Below, piece by piece: positions 52,238 through 59,839 of a DNA stretch of 64,000 nucleotides. This DNA is from UBA6624 sp964507645. Lineage in GTDB: Bacteria; UBP7; UBA6624. Made by a program: the position numbers and the translations under genes. The stretch is taken from the NCBI GenBank assembly GCA_964507645.1, contig CAZDPU010000004.1, positions 7,206 through 71,205 of the forward strand, written 5' to 3'. Under the pieces are notes generated by a model that saw only the letters and a list, made by a program, of their open reading frames with translations, was not told the DNA's origin and ran no database searches. Each line of letters starts with the position of its first letter. Position 1 is the first letter of the stretch.

Positions 52238-52732
52238 CTAAAGATTGTTTTTTAGCCTGTACTCGTTGATGAATTTAAGATGGCAGTAAAAAATTATTTT
52301 AGGAAGGTTTTTTATGTCAAAAAAACCTAATTCTTCAGCATCATCTCCTGCTTTGATTTTAGAAAAATCACTAACCTTCATTTCAACACCAATTGATAAT
52401 ATGTCCCCGAAAATTGTTCCATAATGGGAGCAGGTTGATATTAAATTACTTACTTTTCCAGTTAGATTGGTTTCTTCTTTAAGCTCTCGTTCTGCAGCTT
52501 CCTCGAGGGTTTCATTCATTTCCATGAATCCTCCAGGCAAGCCCCATTCCCCTTTTGCTGGCTCAAAGGCTCTTTTTGCTAGAAGTATTTTTTCTTCTTT
52601 CATACATATTATTGTTGCTGTTGGTTTTGGGTTTTGGTAATGTATGCTAAGGCAGTTTTTGCAATGATACCTATCTTTTCCATCAATGAAACTGAATGTA
52701 TTTTCTTTCCCACATTTTGAACAGTATTTCAT
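52238..52732 (-). CDS. Nudix hydrolase with N-terminal zinc ribbon
   Basis: 164 residues. The N-terminus has a CxxC zinc ribbon (CSKCGKE, then CKNCLSIHYQNPKP). The Nudix box GGFMEMNETLEEAAERELKE, followed by ETNL, is complete. Zinc-ribbon Nudix proteins of this type usually act on NAD(H), ADP-ribose or related dinucleotides. It is separated from the HdrB-like gene by 19 bases and from the GlcD-like gene by 2, so it belongs to the same operon. Confidence 0.92.
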   Translation of the reverse strand: MKYCSKCGKENTFSFIDGKDRYHCKNCLSIHYQNPKPTATIICMKEEKILLAKRAFEPAKGEWGLPGGFMEMNETLEEAAERELKEETNLTGKVSNLISTCSHYGTIFGDILSIGVEMKVSDFSKIKAGDDAEELGFFDIKNLPKIIFYCHLKFINEYRLKNNL

Positions 52733-52751
52733 TTTATAGATTGTTCAGTGT

Positions 52752-53702
52752 TTAGCTTGTTGAAAGGCCTAATTTTTTAAATACACCTTCATAGTTAGTC
52801 TTCCTGGAAGAGGAATCAATTCTGTTCGCGCTCATTCCAAGAGATATGTTGATTAGATCAGTTGCATACATTACTGGCAAGGGCTTTTTTTCAATACCTA
52901 AGTCTTTCATTATTGTTTCTTGGTATGTGTCAATTGCCTCAAGACCTCTTGGGTCTAGTGTAGCAATGACCTCAGCATTACTTTCATGTGCATCTTGAAC
53001 AACTGGAGCAATGATTTTTAAAGCATAGTCTTTTGTTACTTTATTGAAAGAAGAGGAGTTGTCATTTTTTAACTGGATGGTTAAATAGCCACCGAGCCAC
53101 CTGTTGAAAGAGCCCCAGCTAACACATTGACCTCCTGCCTTATGGATCAATGATGAAACAATCATTGGATTATCTGGATGATCAGATTTTATTTCTGACA
53201 TTGGCCGCATAAATTCAGGTGGAGTATGTAGGGCTATTCTCAATGGGTCAAATTCTTCATCTCTATCATTTCCTAGCTTTCTTATGATGAGTCTGTCAAA
53301 TTTCTTACCACCAGTTTGTAGTTTCATTAGGTGGAGGATGTTTACAGCTCTGAATCTTCCAGAATATTCAACTTGAAGAGATTCAACCATTTTATTTTTT
53401 ATGCTTTCATAAGAAGGGTCTTGAAGTCTTTTTATAGCTTTTCTATAAACTTGATAAAGCACAGGGTCTGCTATGAACAATTTATCATTTCTTGTTGTTT
53501 TTTCAGCTATGCATAAATTTCTCAAAGTGTAACCAAGGAATTTCTTTTCATCTGTTAAATAAGGTCCTTCTTCTCCTGTGTCGCTCCAGTTTTGTATAGT
53601 TTCATCGTCAATTCCCAATTGCCTTAAGCAAACAGACATGCTGCTTTCAAAGTCTTTGTAAACGGAGGAAAGGATTCCTGACTTGATTAATGTAACTTTC
53701 AC
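52752..53702 (-). CDS. HdrB-like (CCG-domain) protein with all cluster cysteines replaced
   Basis: 316 residues. Its layout follows HdrB subunits of heterodisulfide-reductase-like complexes, which carry two CCG Fe-S cluster motifs. Corresponding positions here are: NWSDTGEEG (38-46) for W-N-C-C-G; ADPVLYQ (78-84) for P-C-x-x-C-Y; HTPPEFMRP (159-167) for Y-x-G-C; SFNRWLGGYL (198-207) for C-C-G-G-x-L; TLDPRGLEAIDTYQ (248-261) for T-x-C-P-x-C. The tail PLPVMYATDLINISLGMS also matches the HdrB end. The only Cys are 25, 64 and 193, none at a ligand site. It overlaps the HdrC-like gene (ATGA). It probably cannot bind the usual cluster; a structural or regulatory role is inferred. Confidence 0.75.
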   Translation of the reverse strand: MKVTLIKSGILSSVYKDFESSMSVCLRQLGIDDETIQNWSDTGEEGPYLTDEKKFLGYTLRNLCIAEKTTRNDKLFIADPVLYQVYRKAIKRLQDPSYESIKNKMVESLQVEYSGRFRAVNILHLMKLQTGGKKFDRLIIRKLGNDRDEEFDPLRIALHTPPEFMRPMSEIKSDHPDNPMIVSSLIHKAGGQCVSWGSFNRWLGGYLTIQLKNDNSSSFNKVTKDYALKIIAPVVQDAHESNAEVIATLDPRGLEAIDTYQETIMKDLGIEKKPLPVMYATDLINISLGMSANRIDSSSRKTNYEGVFKKLGLSTS

Positions 53703-54250
53703 TCTTCTTTTTCTCCAAGTGAATCTTTGAATGTGAAAAACCCTGGAAGGTCTTGAATCTCCCTAAGAGGTGTTCTTTCTTCCTCTTCCTCTTCGTCACC
53801 ACGCAATAATTTTTGAAAGAATCCTTTTTTCTTTTCTTCTTTTTGTTTTATTTTTTCTAAACCAATATCGGCTGGTTGTAATCTTCCCCACGTATCTAAA
53901 GGAGGAATAAAGGAATTGTAAAATTGAAAAATAGGATTGTCTTTTGGAGCCATATCCCTTTTTATAGATTCAAATCTCAACCACTCTAAAACTCTTTCAA
54001 GGTCAGTTTCACTTGGGGCAATGTCTGTTGCACAAAAAACATCCTGCATTAACCAGATATCTATTGATGACAGTATAGATTCATCATTATTTATTATGCT
54101 ATCAATGATTCTCGATAAACCATTTTTACAAACATTTCTAGAAGACATTGATCCATCTCCAGACCACCAATGTTTTAAAGGAGAAAGGTTTATGCCTGTA
54201 TCTTTTTCTAGTTTTTCATGCAAAGATGTTTTTTTTGAGGGTTCTTCCAT
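53699..54250 (-). CDS. HdrC-like protein with all ferredoxin cysteines replaced
   Basis: 183 residues from ATG 54250. HdrC normally has two C-x2-C-x2-C-x3-CP motifs. The first site here reads HWWSGDGSMSSRNVC (27-41). The second, normally WLCTTCYTCxERCP, reads WLMQDVFCATDIAP (66-79), with the flanking LSSIDIW and SETDLERVLEWLRFESIKR preserved. The C-terminal 45 residues are a charged tail rich in Glu/Lys, not typical of HdrC. It heads the long minus-strand operon and its -10 box TAGAAT ends seven bases before the ATG. The start at TTG 54277 is rejected because it would lie inside the promoter. Confidence 0.72.
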   Translation of the reverse strand: MEEPSKKTSLHEKLEKDTGINLSPLKHWWSGDGSMSSRNVCKNGLSRIIDSIINNDESILSSIDIWLMQDVFCATDIAPSETDLERVLEWLRFESIKRDMAPKDNPIFQFYNSFIPPLDTWGRLQPADIGLEKIKQKEEKKKGFFQKLLRGDEEEEEERTPLREIQDLPGFFTFKDSLGEKEE

Positions 54251-54305
54251 GATTTGAATTCTATTGTTTTTTAACAATATTATTCCTTAATTTAGAATAT
54301 TCCCA
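54251..54305. promoter_or_regulatory. Divergent promoter region with central inverted repeat, two leaderless genes
   Basis: 55 bases between the HdrC-like gene and the aminotransferase. On the plus strand TTAACA (54271-54276), 16 bases, TAGAAT (54293-54298), then 7 bases to ATG 54306. On the minus strand TAGAAT (54263-54258), then 7 bases to ATG 54250, without an obvious -35. ATTGTT (54263-54268) and AACAAT (54273-54278) form an inverted repeat with a 4-base T loop between the two -10 boxes and could serve as an operator. Confidence 0.55.
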
Positions 54306-55472
54306 ATGGAATTTACTCGTGCAATTAAAAGTTTAAAGCCTGAAGGGGCTTTTGTTGTTCTTGCAAAAGCAAAAGAATTAGAGGCAAGGGGAAAAAAGAT
54401 AATTCATTTAGAGATTGGTCAACCTGACTTTCCAACCCCTGAACATATTGTCCAAAGTGCAAAAAATTCATTAGATGAAATTTGGACACATGGATACACT
54501 CCATCTTTGGGAGTTATGGACTTAAGAATTGCGATTGCTGAAGACCTTTCAGCAAGAAGGGGTGTTGACTTTTGTGCGGATGAAGTCATAGTTTGTCCTG
54601 GGGCGAAACCAGCATTGATGGCTACTGTGTTGGCTTTAGTTGAACCTGGAACAAAACTTTTATATCCAGATCCAGGCTTCCCCTCCTACCATTCTCTCGC
54701 ATCTTTTGTAAATGCTAAAGGTGTAGGGATACCTCTTTTAGAAAAAAATGGTTTTTCTTTTGATTTAGATTTTTTGGAAAAAGAAATTAAAGGGTCTTCA
54801 TTGCTCATATTAAATTCTCCTGCAAATCCAACAGGGGGAATATTAAAAAAAGAGGATTTGGAAATAATATCAAATTTATGTATTGAAAATAATGTTTCAG
54901 TTTTAAGCGATGAGGTGTATTCAAGGATGTGCTATGACGGAAAACATGTTTCAATTGCAACAATTCCAGGAATGAAAGAAAGAACTGTTGTGATTGATGG
55001 TTTTTCTAAGACTTACGCTATGACAGGATGGAGAGCTGGGTATGCTGCAGCTGATAGGAAGTTAATTGAGAAGCTGGGATTGTTCATGAACAATAACACT
55101 TCATGTGTAAATGGAATGACACAGGCAGCTTGTATTGAGGCTATTAGGGGAACCCAAGATCCAAGTGAGATGATGATCCAAGAGTTTAAAGAAAGAAGAT
55201 CCCTTATAGTAAATGGATTGAATAGCGTTCCTGGTTTTTCTTGCAAGAATCCTGGAGGTGCTTTCTATGCCTTCCCAAATATTCAAAATACAAATTTAAG
55301 TGGAAAGAAAATTAGTGACCACATGCTGGAAAAAGGGGTTGCATTATTGCCAGGTGAGGACTTTGGGAGATACGGAAAGGGTTATATACGACTGTCTTAT
55401 GCCAATTCGAGAGAAAATATATTACAGGCGATAGACATGCTCATTGAAGAAGTACCAAAAATATCTAGATAA
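54306..55472 (+). CDS. Class I PLP aminotransferase (aspartate/aromatic type)
   Basis: 388 residues of the AspC/ArAT fold-type I family. IGQPDFPTPEHI, the NSPANPTGG loop, the PLP Lys in DGFSKTYAMTGWRAGY and LSYANSRENI are conserved, as is the Arg that binds the substrate carboxylate near the C-terminus. Exact amino donor is unknown. It begins right at the predicted transcription start and is followed by the recombinase, whose TTG start abuts its stop codon. Confidence 0.92.
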   Translation: MEFTRAIKSLKPEGAFVVLAKAKELEARGKKIIHLEIGQPDFPTPEHIVQSAKNSLDEIWTHGYTPSLGVMDLRIAIAEDLSARRGVDFCADEVIVCPGAKPALMATVLALVEPGTKLLYPDPGFPSYHSLASFVNAKGVGIPLLEKNGFSFDLDFLEKEIKGSSLLILNSPANPTGGILKKEDLEIISNLCIENNVSVLSDEVYSRMCYDGKHVSIATIPGMKERTVVIDGFSKTYAMTGWRAGYAAADRKLIEKLGLFMNNNTSCVNGMTQAACIEAIRGTQDPSEMMIQEFKERRSLIVNGLNSVPGFSCKNPGGAFYAFPNIQNTNLSGKKISDHMLEKGVALLPGEDFGRYGKGYIRLSYANSRENILQAIDMLIEEVPKISR

Positions 55473-56363
55473 TTGAAAAATAAAAAAATTGCAAATATTT
55501 TAGAAAATGCAATACCAACTCTCTATAGAGAAATGCTGGGCGCTAGAGATTGTTCTCCGAAAACACTTGAAGCTTATACAAGGCATTGGAAGACATTCAT
55601 TGAGTTAATTGAATCAAGGAAGCTGGGAAGTGATGATAAGAATTATGTTCAGATGTACATGTTGAACTTAAGTGATAAAAAATTATCACCAGCTTCTATA
55701 GACCAGGCTTTATCTGCAGTAAGAACTTTATTGAAATTTGTTTTTTTAAGAGGTGGACCTCAGATAAACTTAGGAAAAAATATCAAAACAAAAAAGATTG
55801 AAAAATTACCAAAAATCCTGTCTGAAGAAGAAGTTGAAAATGCTATTAAGTATTATTCTGAAGAGAGTGAGTTGGAGTTAAGAAACAGAGTATTGTTGGA
55901 GATATTGTATTCAAGTGGACTTAGGGTTAGCGAGGCTATTTCAATTGAGATAAAAGATATTTATCTTTTAGAAGGTTATATAAGGGTTAGGGGGAAGGGT
56001 GGTAAGTATAGACAAATTCCAATAGGGAGAGAGGCTTTGTCTTGGATTAAAAAACACATGAGAAAAATTGAAGGTAAATTTTTATTTCCAAGCAGGAAGA
56101 AAGAGGGATACATAACAAGAAAAACTGCTTTTGTAGTTGTTAAAAAGGCATTGAAGGCTATTGGCATTGACCAGGAAGGATATGGTCCTCATGTATTTAG
56201 ACATGCTTTTGCATCCCATTTGTTAGCAAGAGGTGCTGACTTAAGGGTTATTCAAGAGCTTTTAGGGCATGTTGATCTAGAAACAACTCAAATTTACACT
56301 CATCTTTTGGAAAAAAATGTTAGGTCTTCTTGGAAGCAGTTTCATCCACATGCACAAAATTAA
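55473..56363 (+). CDS. Tyrosine recombinase, XerC/XerD type
   Basis: 296 residues with the core-binding SAM-like N-domain and catalytic domain. Catalytic residues are in SSGLRVSEAI (Arg), VRGKGGKYRQIPI (Lys), HVFRHAFASHLLARGAD (His, Arg), LLGHVDLETTQIYTHL (His, Tyr). The 296-residue length and the lack of nearby integrated elements suggest the chromosome dimer resolution role rather than an integrase. No second Xer copy is in the window, so C versus D cannot be decided. Confidence 0.92.
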   Translation: MKNKKIANILENAIPTLYREMLGARDCSPKTLEAYTRHWKTFIELIESRKLGSDDKNYVQMYMLNLSDKKLSPASIDQALSAVRTLLKFVFLRGGPQINLGKNIKTKKIEKLPKILSEEEVENAIKYYSEESELELRNRVLLEILYSSGLRVSEAISIEIKDIYLLEGYIRVRGKGGKYRQIPIGREALSWIKKHMRKIEGKFLFPSRKKEGYITRKTAFVVVKKALKAIGIDQEGYGPHVFRHAFASHLLARGADLRVIQELLGHVDLETTQIYTHLLEKNVRSSWKQFHPHAQN

Positions 56364-56369
56364 ATTATC

Positions 56370-56375
56370 TATAAT
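56370..56375 (+). promoter_or_regulatory. -10 box giving a leaderless start for the gene at 56383
   Basis: A perfect TATAAT ends exactly seven bases before ATG 56383, the same geometry as at grpE, the HdrC-like gene and the 54306 aminotransferase. It supports ATG 56383 as the real start. No clear -35 is visible. Confidence 0.5.
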
Positions 56376-56382
56376 CTAAGTA

Positions 56383-57072
56383 ATGTATTTTTTTGTTTTT
56401 TTAAATCTTTTTTTTAATCCTTTAATTAGACTGGAAGGAGAACCGATGAATTTTTCTCAAATTCAGAATAAAACTCAAATTGAATTACCTCAGGGTGGGA
56501 GTATCTTTACTGAAGATTTTTTAATAAATATTGGATATCTTTTAAGTCAATATGATTCAAAAGGAGAGATTAGCGGTGAAGGTTCTGGCGGGGTTCTTTT
56601 TTCAAATACTTCTTCTTCTCTCTCTGGAGAGAGTTTATTTTTTGACAATCACACCTTGAGTATAGTGGGAAATATTGAAGGGTTGTTTGAGGGTGTTGTT
56701 GAACTTGAATCTGATTCGGCTCTCTTGAATATTGAAAAAAATAATTTTGTTTTTGAAAAGATGAAAAGAAGTCCAGAGTTTTTTTATAAGCATTTTTCAT
56801 TAAGTGCAAATTTGATTAATTTTGATATATCGGAAAGCTCGTTTTCAGGCAGAGAGAATGTTGTTTTTAAGTTTCACAGTGATTCAGCTTCATTTAATGG
56901 AAATGCTGATTTTTTTAACGGATCAGTAAAAGATAATTTAATTTATTTTTCCAATATTTTATTAAGTAATGATAAGGGGTATGATATCAAATCTGAACAT
57001 GTTGAAATCAACACAGAAACCACACAGTTTAAACTTCATGGAAAATTTGAATTGATGATTAAAAATGACTAA
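56383..57072 (+). CDS. Probable envelope protein, LptA/LptC-like beta-jellyroll
   Basis: 229 residues. A hydrophobic start (MYFFVFLNLFFNPL) suggests a membrane or signal segment. The rest is beta-rich with the rhythm of LptA/LptC/OstA proteins: DSKGEISGEGSGGVLFS, SGESLFFDNHTLSIVGNIEG and SEHVEINTETTQFKLHG. A part in lipopolysaccharide transport is plausible but the match is weak. It overlaps the propeller gene by 8 nt. Confidence 0.5.
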   Translation: MYFFVFLNLFFNPLIRLEGEPMNFSQIQNKTQIELPQGGSIFTEDFLINIGYLLSQYDSKGEISGEGSGGVLFSNTSSSLSGESLFFDNHTLSIVGNIEGLFEGVVELESDSALLNIEKNNFVFEKMKRSPEFFYKHFSLSANLINFDISESSFSGRENVVFKFHSDSASFNGNADFFNGSVKDNLIYFSNILLSNDKGYDIKSEHVEINTETTQFKLHGKFELMIKND

Positions 57073-58123
57073 AATCGGTTTATTTTTTTGTATTTTCTTG
57101 TCTGGATTCTCTCCAATTCATCAAAGTTCAGTTAAAGTTTTACCTTCACAAGAAGATGTTTACACATCTCCATTAGTCTTGAGTGACGGTATTGTTTTTG
57201 TTGGTGCTTCTGGAACTGTTTCGAATTGGCCTGAAAAGAAAATTATTTGGGATTCTGGATATAAATTAAGGCTTCATCCAAAGGTAATTGATTTAGATGA
57301 GTTGATAATCTTTCCAGGAGTTTTTAGCCCAGAGGTTGCTGCTTTTACTAGCGAAGGAGAAAAGGTGTGGTCTTTTAGGGTTCCTGGAATACCTTCTTCT
57401 CCAGCAAGGATGGGAGAAAACTTAATTACGCATAGCAATAAAGGTTTTTTGACTTTGACAAATAAGAATGGAGAAATTCTTCAACAGGATTTTGTAGGTG
57501 TAAAAAGTCAGATATTCCATAGTTACCCAGTTGTTATTGATGAAAATAAAGTTTTAATTTATGGTTCAGATATGGAAGAAGGTCGTGGAAGCATGGTTTT
57601 ATGGGATATGAAAAAAAGATCTGAATTATGGGTTCTCAAATACGAAGATTCATTTATTTCTCCCCCTGCTTTTAATGAAGACACATTGATTATCAAATCA
57701 GGAGATTCTTCAGGCAGGATTATTCTTATAGAGATGGATACCGGCATGATTATTTCAAAAGTTGGATTTGCTGGATCTAATGACCTAAGGTTTACTTCTG
57801 CTGCTAATAAAGGAGATTTTTTTTATTTAAGTTTAAATTCAACGGTTATTAAAGTTGGAAAAAATGGAGAGGTGGTATGGGAATTTAGCGGCGAGGGGAT
57901 ATTTACCTCTCCAGTTGTTTGGGGTAATTACCTAGTTTTAGGTTCTCGAAATACAGCTTCTGAAAGTGGAAATGGTGTTGGTTTCTTTAATTTGGACACA
58001 GGTGATTTGGTTTATTGGCATGAACTTAAAAATGGGATAAATGCTGATCCAATCATATCTAATGAGTCATGTATAGTTATTGGCAGAGATGGGTTAGCTC
58101 ATTTTTTCAAATTAGAAGATTGA
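57065..58123 (+). CDS. PQQ-type beta-propeller protein, secreted (BamB-like)
   Basis: 352 residues with a signal peptide (MTKIGLFFCIFLSGFS). Repeated blades such as TSPLVLSDGIVFVGASGTV, SEGEKVWSFRVPGIPSSPA and NGEVVWEFSGEGIFTSPVVW show the Trp-rich PQQ/BamB pattern, roughly six to seven blades. BamB is a lipoprotein of the outer-membrane assembly machine; a lipobox is not seen here, so the role may differ. It lies next to the LptC-like gene, which is consistent with envelope work. Confidence 0.72.
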   Translation: MTKIGLFFCIFLSGFSPIHQSSVKVLPSQEDVYTSPLVLSDGIVFVGASGTVSNWPEKKIIWDSGYKLRLHPKVIDLDELIIFPGVFSPEVAAFTSEGEKVWSFRVPGIPSSPARMGENLITHSNKGFLTLTNKNGEILQQDFVGVKSQIFHSYPVVIDENKVLIYGSDMEEGRGSMVLWDMKKRSELWVLKYEDSFISPPAFNEDTLIIKSGDSSGRIILIEMDTGMIISKVGFAGSNDLRFTSAANKGDFFYLSLNSTVIKVGKNGEVVWEFSGEGIFTSPVVWGNYLVLGSRNTASESGNGVGFFNLDTGDLVYWHELKNGINADPIISNESCIVIGRDGLAHFFKLED

Positions 58124-58124
58124 T

Positions 58125-58994
58125 TTGAAAAATATTCTTATATTTGGGCCAACTTCCTCTGGAAAAACTTCATTATCTATATCTCTAGCAAAAAAAATTA
58201 ATGCTGAGATAATAAATATAGACAGTCGTCTTTTCTACCAAGGTATGGATATAGGGACCGCAAAGCCTTCGGTAGACGAAATGCAAAATATCCCTCACCA
58301 CCTGATTGATTTTTCTGAACCAGATATCCAGGTAACCGCTGGAGAGTGGCTTAAAAAGTTTGAAAGGGTGTTTGAAAATATAAAAAAAAGGAATAAGAAT
58401 ATCATCCTTGTTGGAGGAACTGGTTTTTATGTGCGTATTCTTTTAGAAGGTTGGGATCTTGGTTCATTGCCTCCAAATCAAAAAAGAAGAAAAGAGCTTT
58501 TGGATTTAGAAAAGGATGAACCCGGGCATATTTATGATTTGTTGAAAAAAATGAATTTTGAAAAATCTAAAAAAATCAACAAAAAAGATTTTCCAAGACT
58601 GGTCAGGGCTATTGAGGTTGAAGAGTCAGGTTTTTTTCCACAAAAAAAATCCCGTATTGATTTTCTAACTTTTTATTTAGCTGTCTCGAAAGAATACTTG
58701 GATAAAAGAATTTTCCTAAGAACAGAAAAGATGATGGAAGACGGCTTGGAAACTGAAGCAAGATCTTTGTGGAGAAGATATCCAGAAAGTTCAATTCTTG
58801 GGAAAACAATTGGATATGCTGAATTTTCACCTGAAAAGAGTATTGATAATCCTTTTGAAAGAATAAAACAAAATACTATACATTTAGCAAAAAAACAAAG
58901 AACATGGGCTAGAGGTTTACCTTTGGATTTTGAAATAGATGGAAGGCTTGAATTGGAAAAACAGGTTGAATTTACCTTAAGGACAATCGGTTGA
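58125..58994 (+). CDS. miaA: tRNA dimethylallyltransferase
   Basis: Adds a dimethylallyl group to A37 of tRNAs reading UNN codons. The P-loop is FGPTSSGKTSLS; NIDSRLFYQGMDIGTAKP, then HHLIDF and VGGTGFYVRILLEG are characteristic. At 289 residues it is normal. The TTG start is two bases after the propeller stop codon. The 3' end overlaps nfo (TTGA). Confidence 0.96.
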   Translation: MKNILIFGPTSSGKTSLSISLAKKINAEIINIDSRLFYQGMDIGTAKPSVDEMQNIPHHLIDFSEPDIQVTAGEWLKKFERVFENIKKRNKNIILVGGTGFYVRILLEGWDLGSLPPNQKRRKELLDLEKDEPGHIYDLLKKMNFEKSKKINKKDFPRLVRAIEVEESGFFPQKKSRIDFLTFYLAVSKEYLDKRIFLRTEKMMEDGLETEARSLWRRYPESSILGKTIGYAEFSPEKSIDNPFERIKQNTIHLAKKQRTWARGLPLDFEIDGRLELEKQVEFTLRTIG

Positions 58995-59839
58995 GTATTG
59001 CTTTTGGGGCCCATGTCTCAATAGCCGGAGGGGTTTTTGGCGCGATTGAAAGAGCCAATGAGTCTGGGTCTGACTCTTTTCAGATTTTTGTAAAACCTAA
59101 CCGACAATGGCGCTTACCTAAAATAAGTCAAGAAGAGGCAGATTTGTTTTGTCAAGGAGCAGAAAAATTTTCAATCTACCCTATTGCTCATTCATCATAT
59201 TTGTTGAATCTTGCAAGTTCAAATGAAATTGTTCTTAATAAATCTATTGAAACACTGATTGCAGAGCTGGAAGCATGTGATTTATTGAAAATAAAAAACT
59301 TGGTGTTGCATCCTGGAAGCCATGGAGGGGATGGTGAAGAGCTTGGCCTTAGGAGAATAAGGGATTCGCTTTTTTCTGTTTTTAAAAGGTTTAAAGGCCA
59401 CTGTAATATATGTCTTGAACTTACTGCTGGAACTGGATTCAATCTTGGTTATAGATTTGAGCATCTAGCCTGGCTTATTGAAAATGGACCTTCTGAAAAA
59501 TTAACTGTTTGTCTTGATACTGCACATGTTTTTGGAGCCGGATACGATATTTCAAATGATAAAGAATATAAAAAAATAGAATCTTCATTTGAGGAAACAA
59601 TTGGATGGGAGAAGCTTGAATGTCTCCATTTGAATGATTCAAAATGTGAATCAGGAAGTAGAAAGGATAGGCATGAACATATCGGAGAAGGTTTTATAGG
59701 TTTGGGGGGTTTTAAAAACATTCTTTCAACATGTTCTAATTTAAACATACCTGGGATAATTGAAACCCCCAAGGGAAAGTCAGGTAACGATGATAGAAGG
59801 AATTTAAAAATTTTGAGAGATATCTATTGGAAAAACTAA
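58991..59839 (+). CDS. nfo: Endonuclease IV (AP endonuclease)
   Basis: Cleaves DNA at abasic sites; three-zinc TIM barrel. GAHVSIAGGVFGAIERA, QIFVKPNRQW, LVLHPGSH, LELTAGTG, CLDTAHVFGAGYD, HLNDSK and RHEHIGEG carry the metal-binding His, Glu and Asp residues. At 282 residues the length is usual. The TTG start overlaps the miaA stop codon. Confidence 0.97.
   Translation: MSIAFGAHVSIAGGVFGAIERANESGSDSFQIFVKPNRQWRLPKISQEEADLFCQGAEKFSIYPIAHSSYLLNLASSNEIVLNKSIETLIAELEACDLLKIKNLVLHPGSHGGDGEELGLRRIRDSLFSVFKRFKGHCNICLELTAGTGFNLGYRFEHLAWLIENGPSEKLTVCLDTAHVFGAGYDISNDKEYKKIESSFEETIGWEKLECLHLNDSKCESGSRKDRHEHIGEGFIGLGGFKNILSTCSNLNIPGIIETPKGKSGNDDRRNLKILRDIYWKN

Noticed and set aside
54275..54277. TTG as the start of the HdrC-like gene
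   Set aside because: It lies inside the predicted promoter; ATG 54250 is seven bases after a good -10 box.
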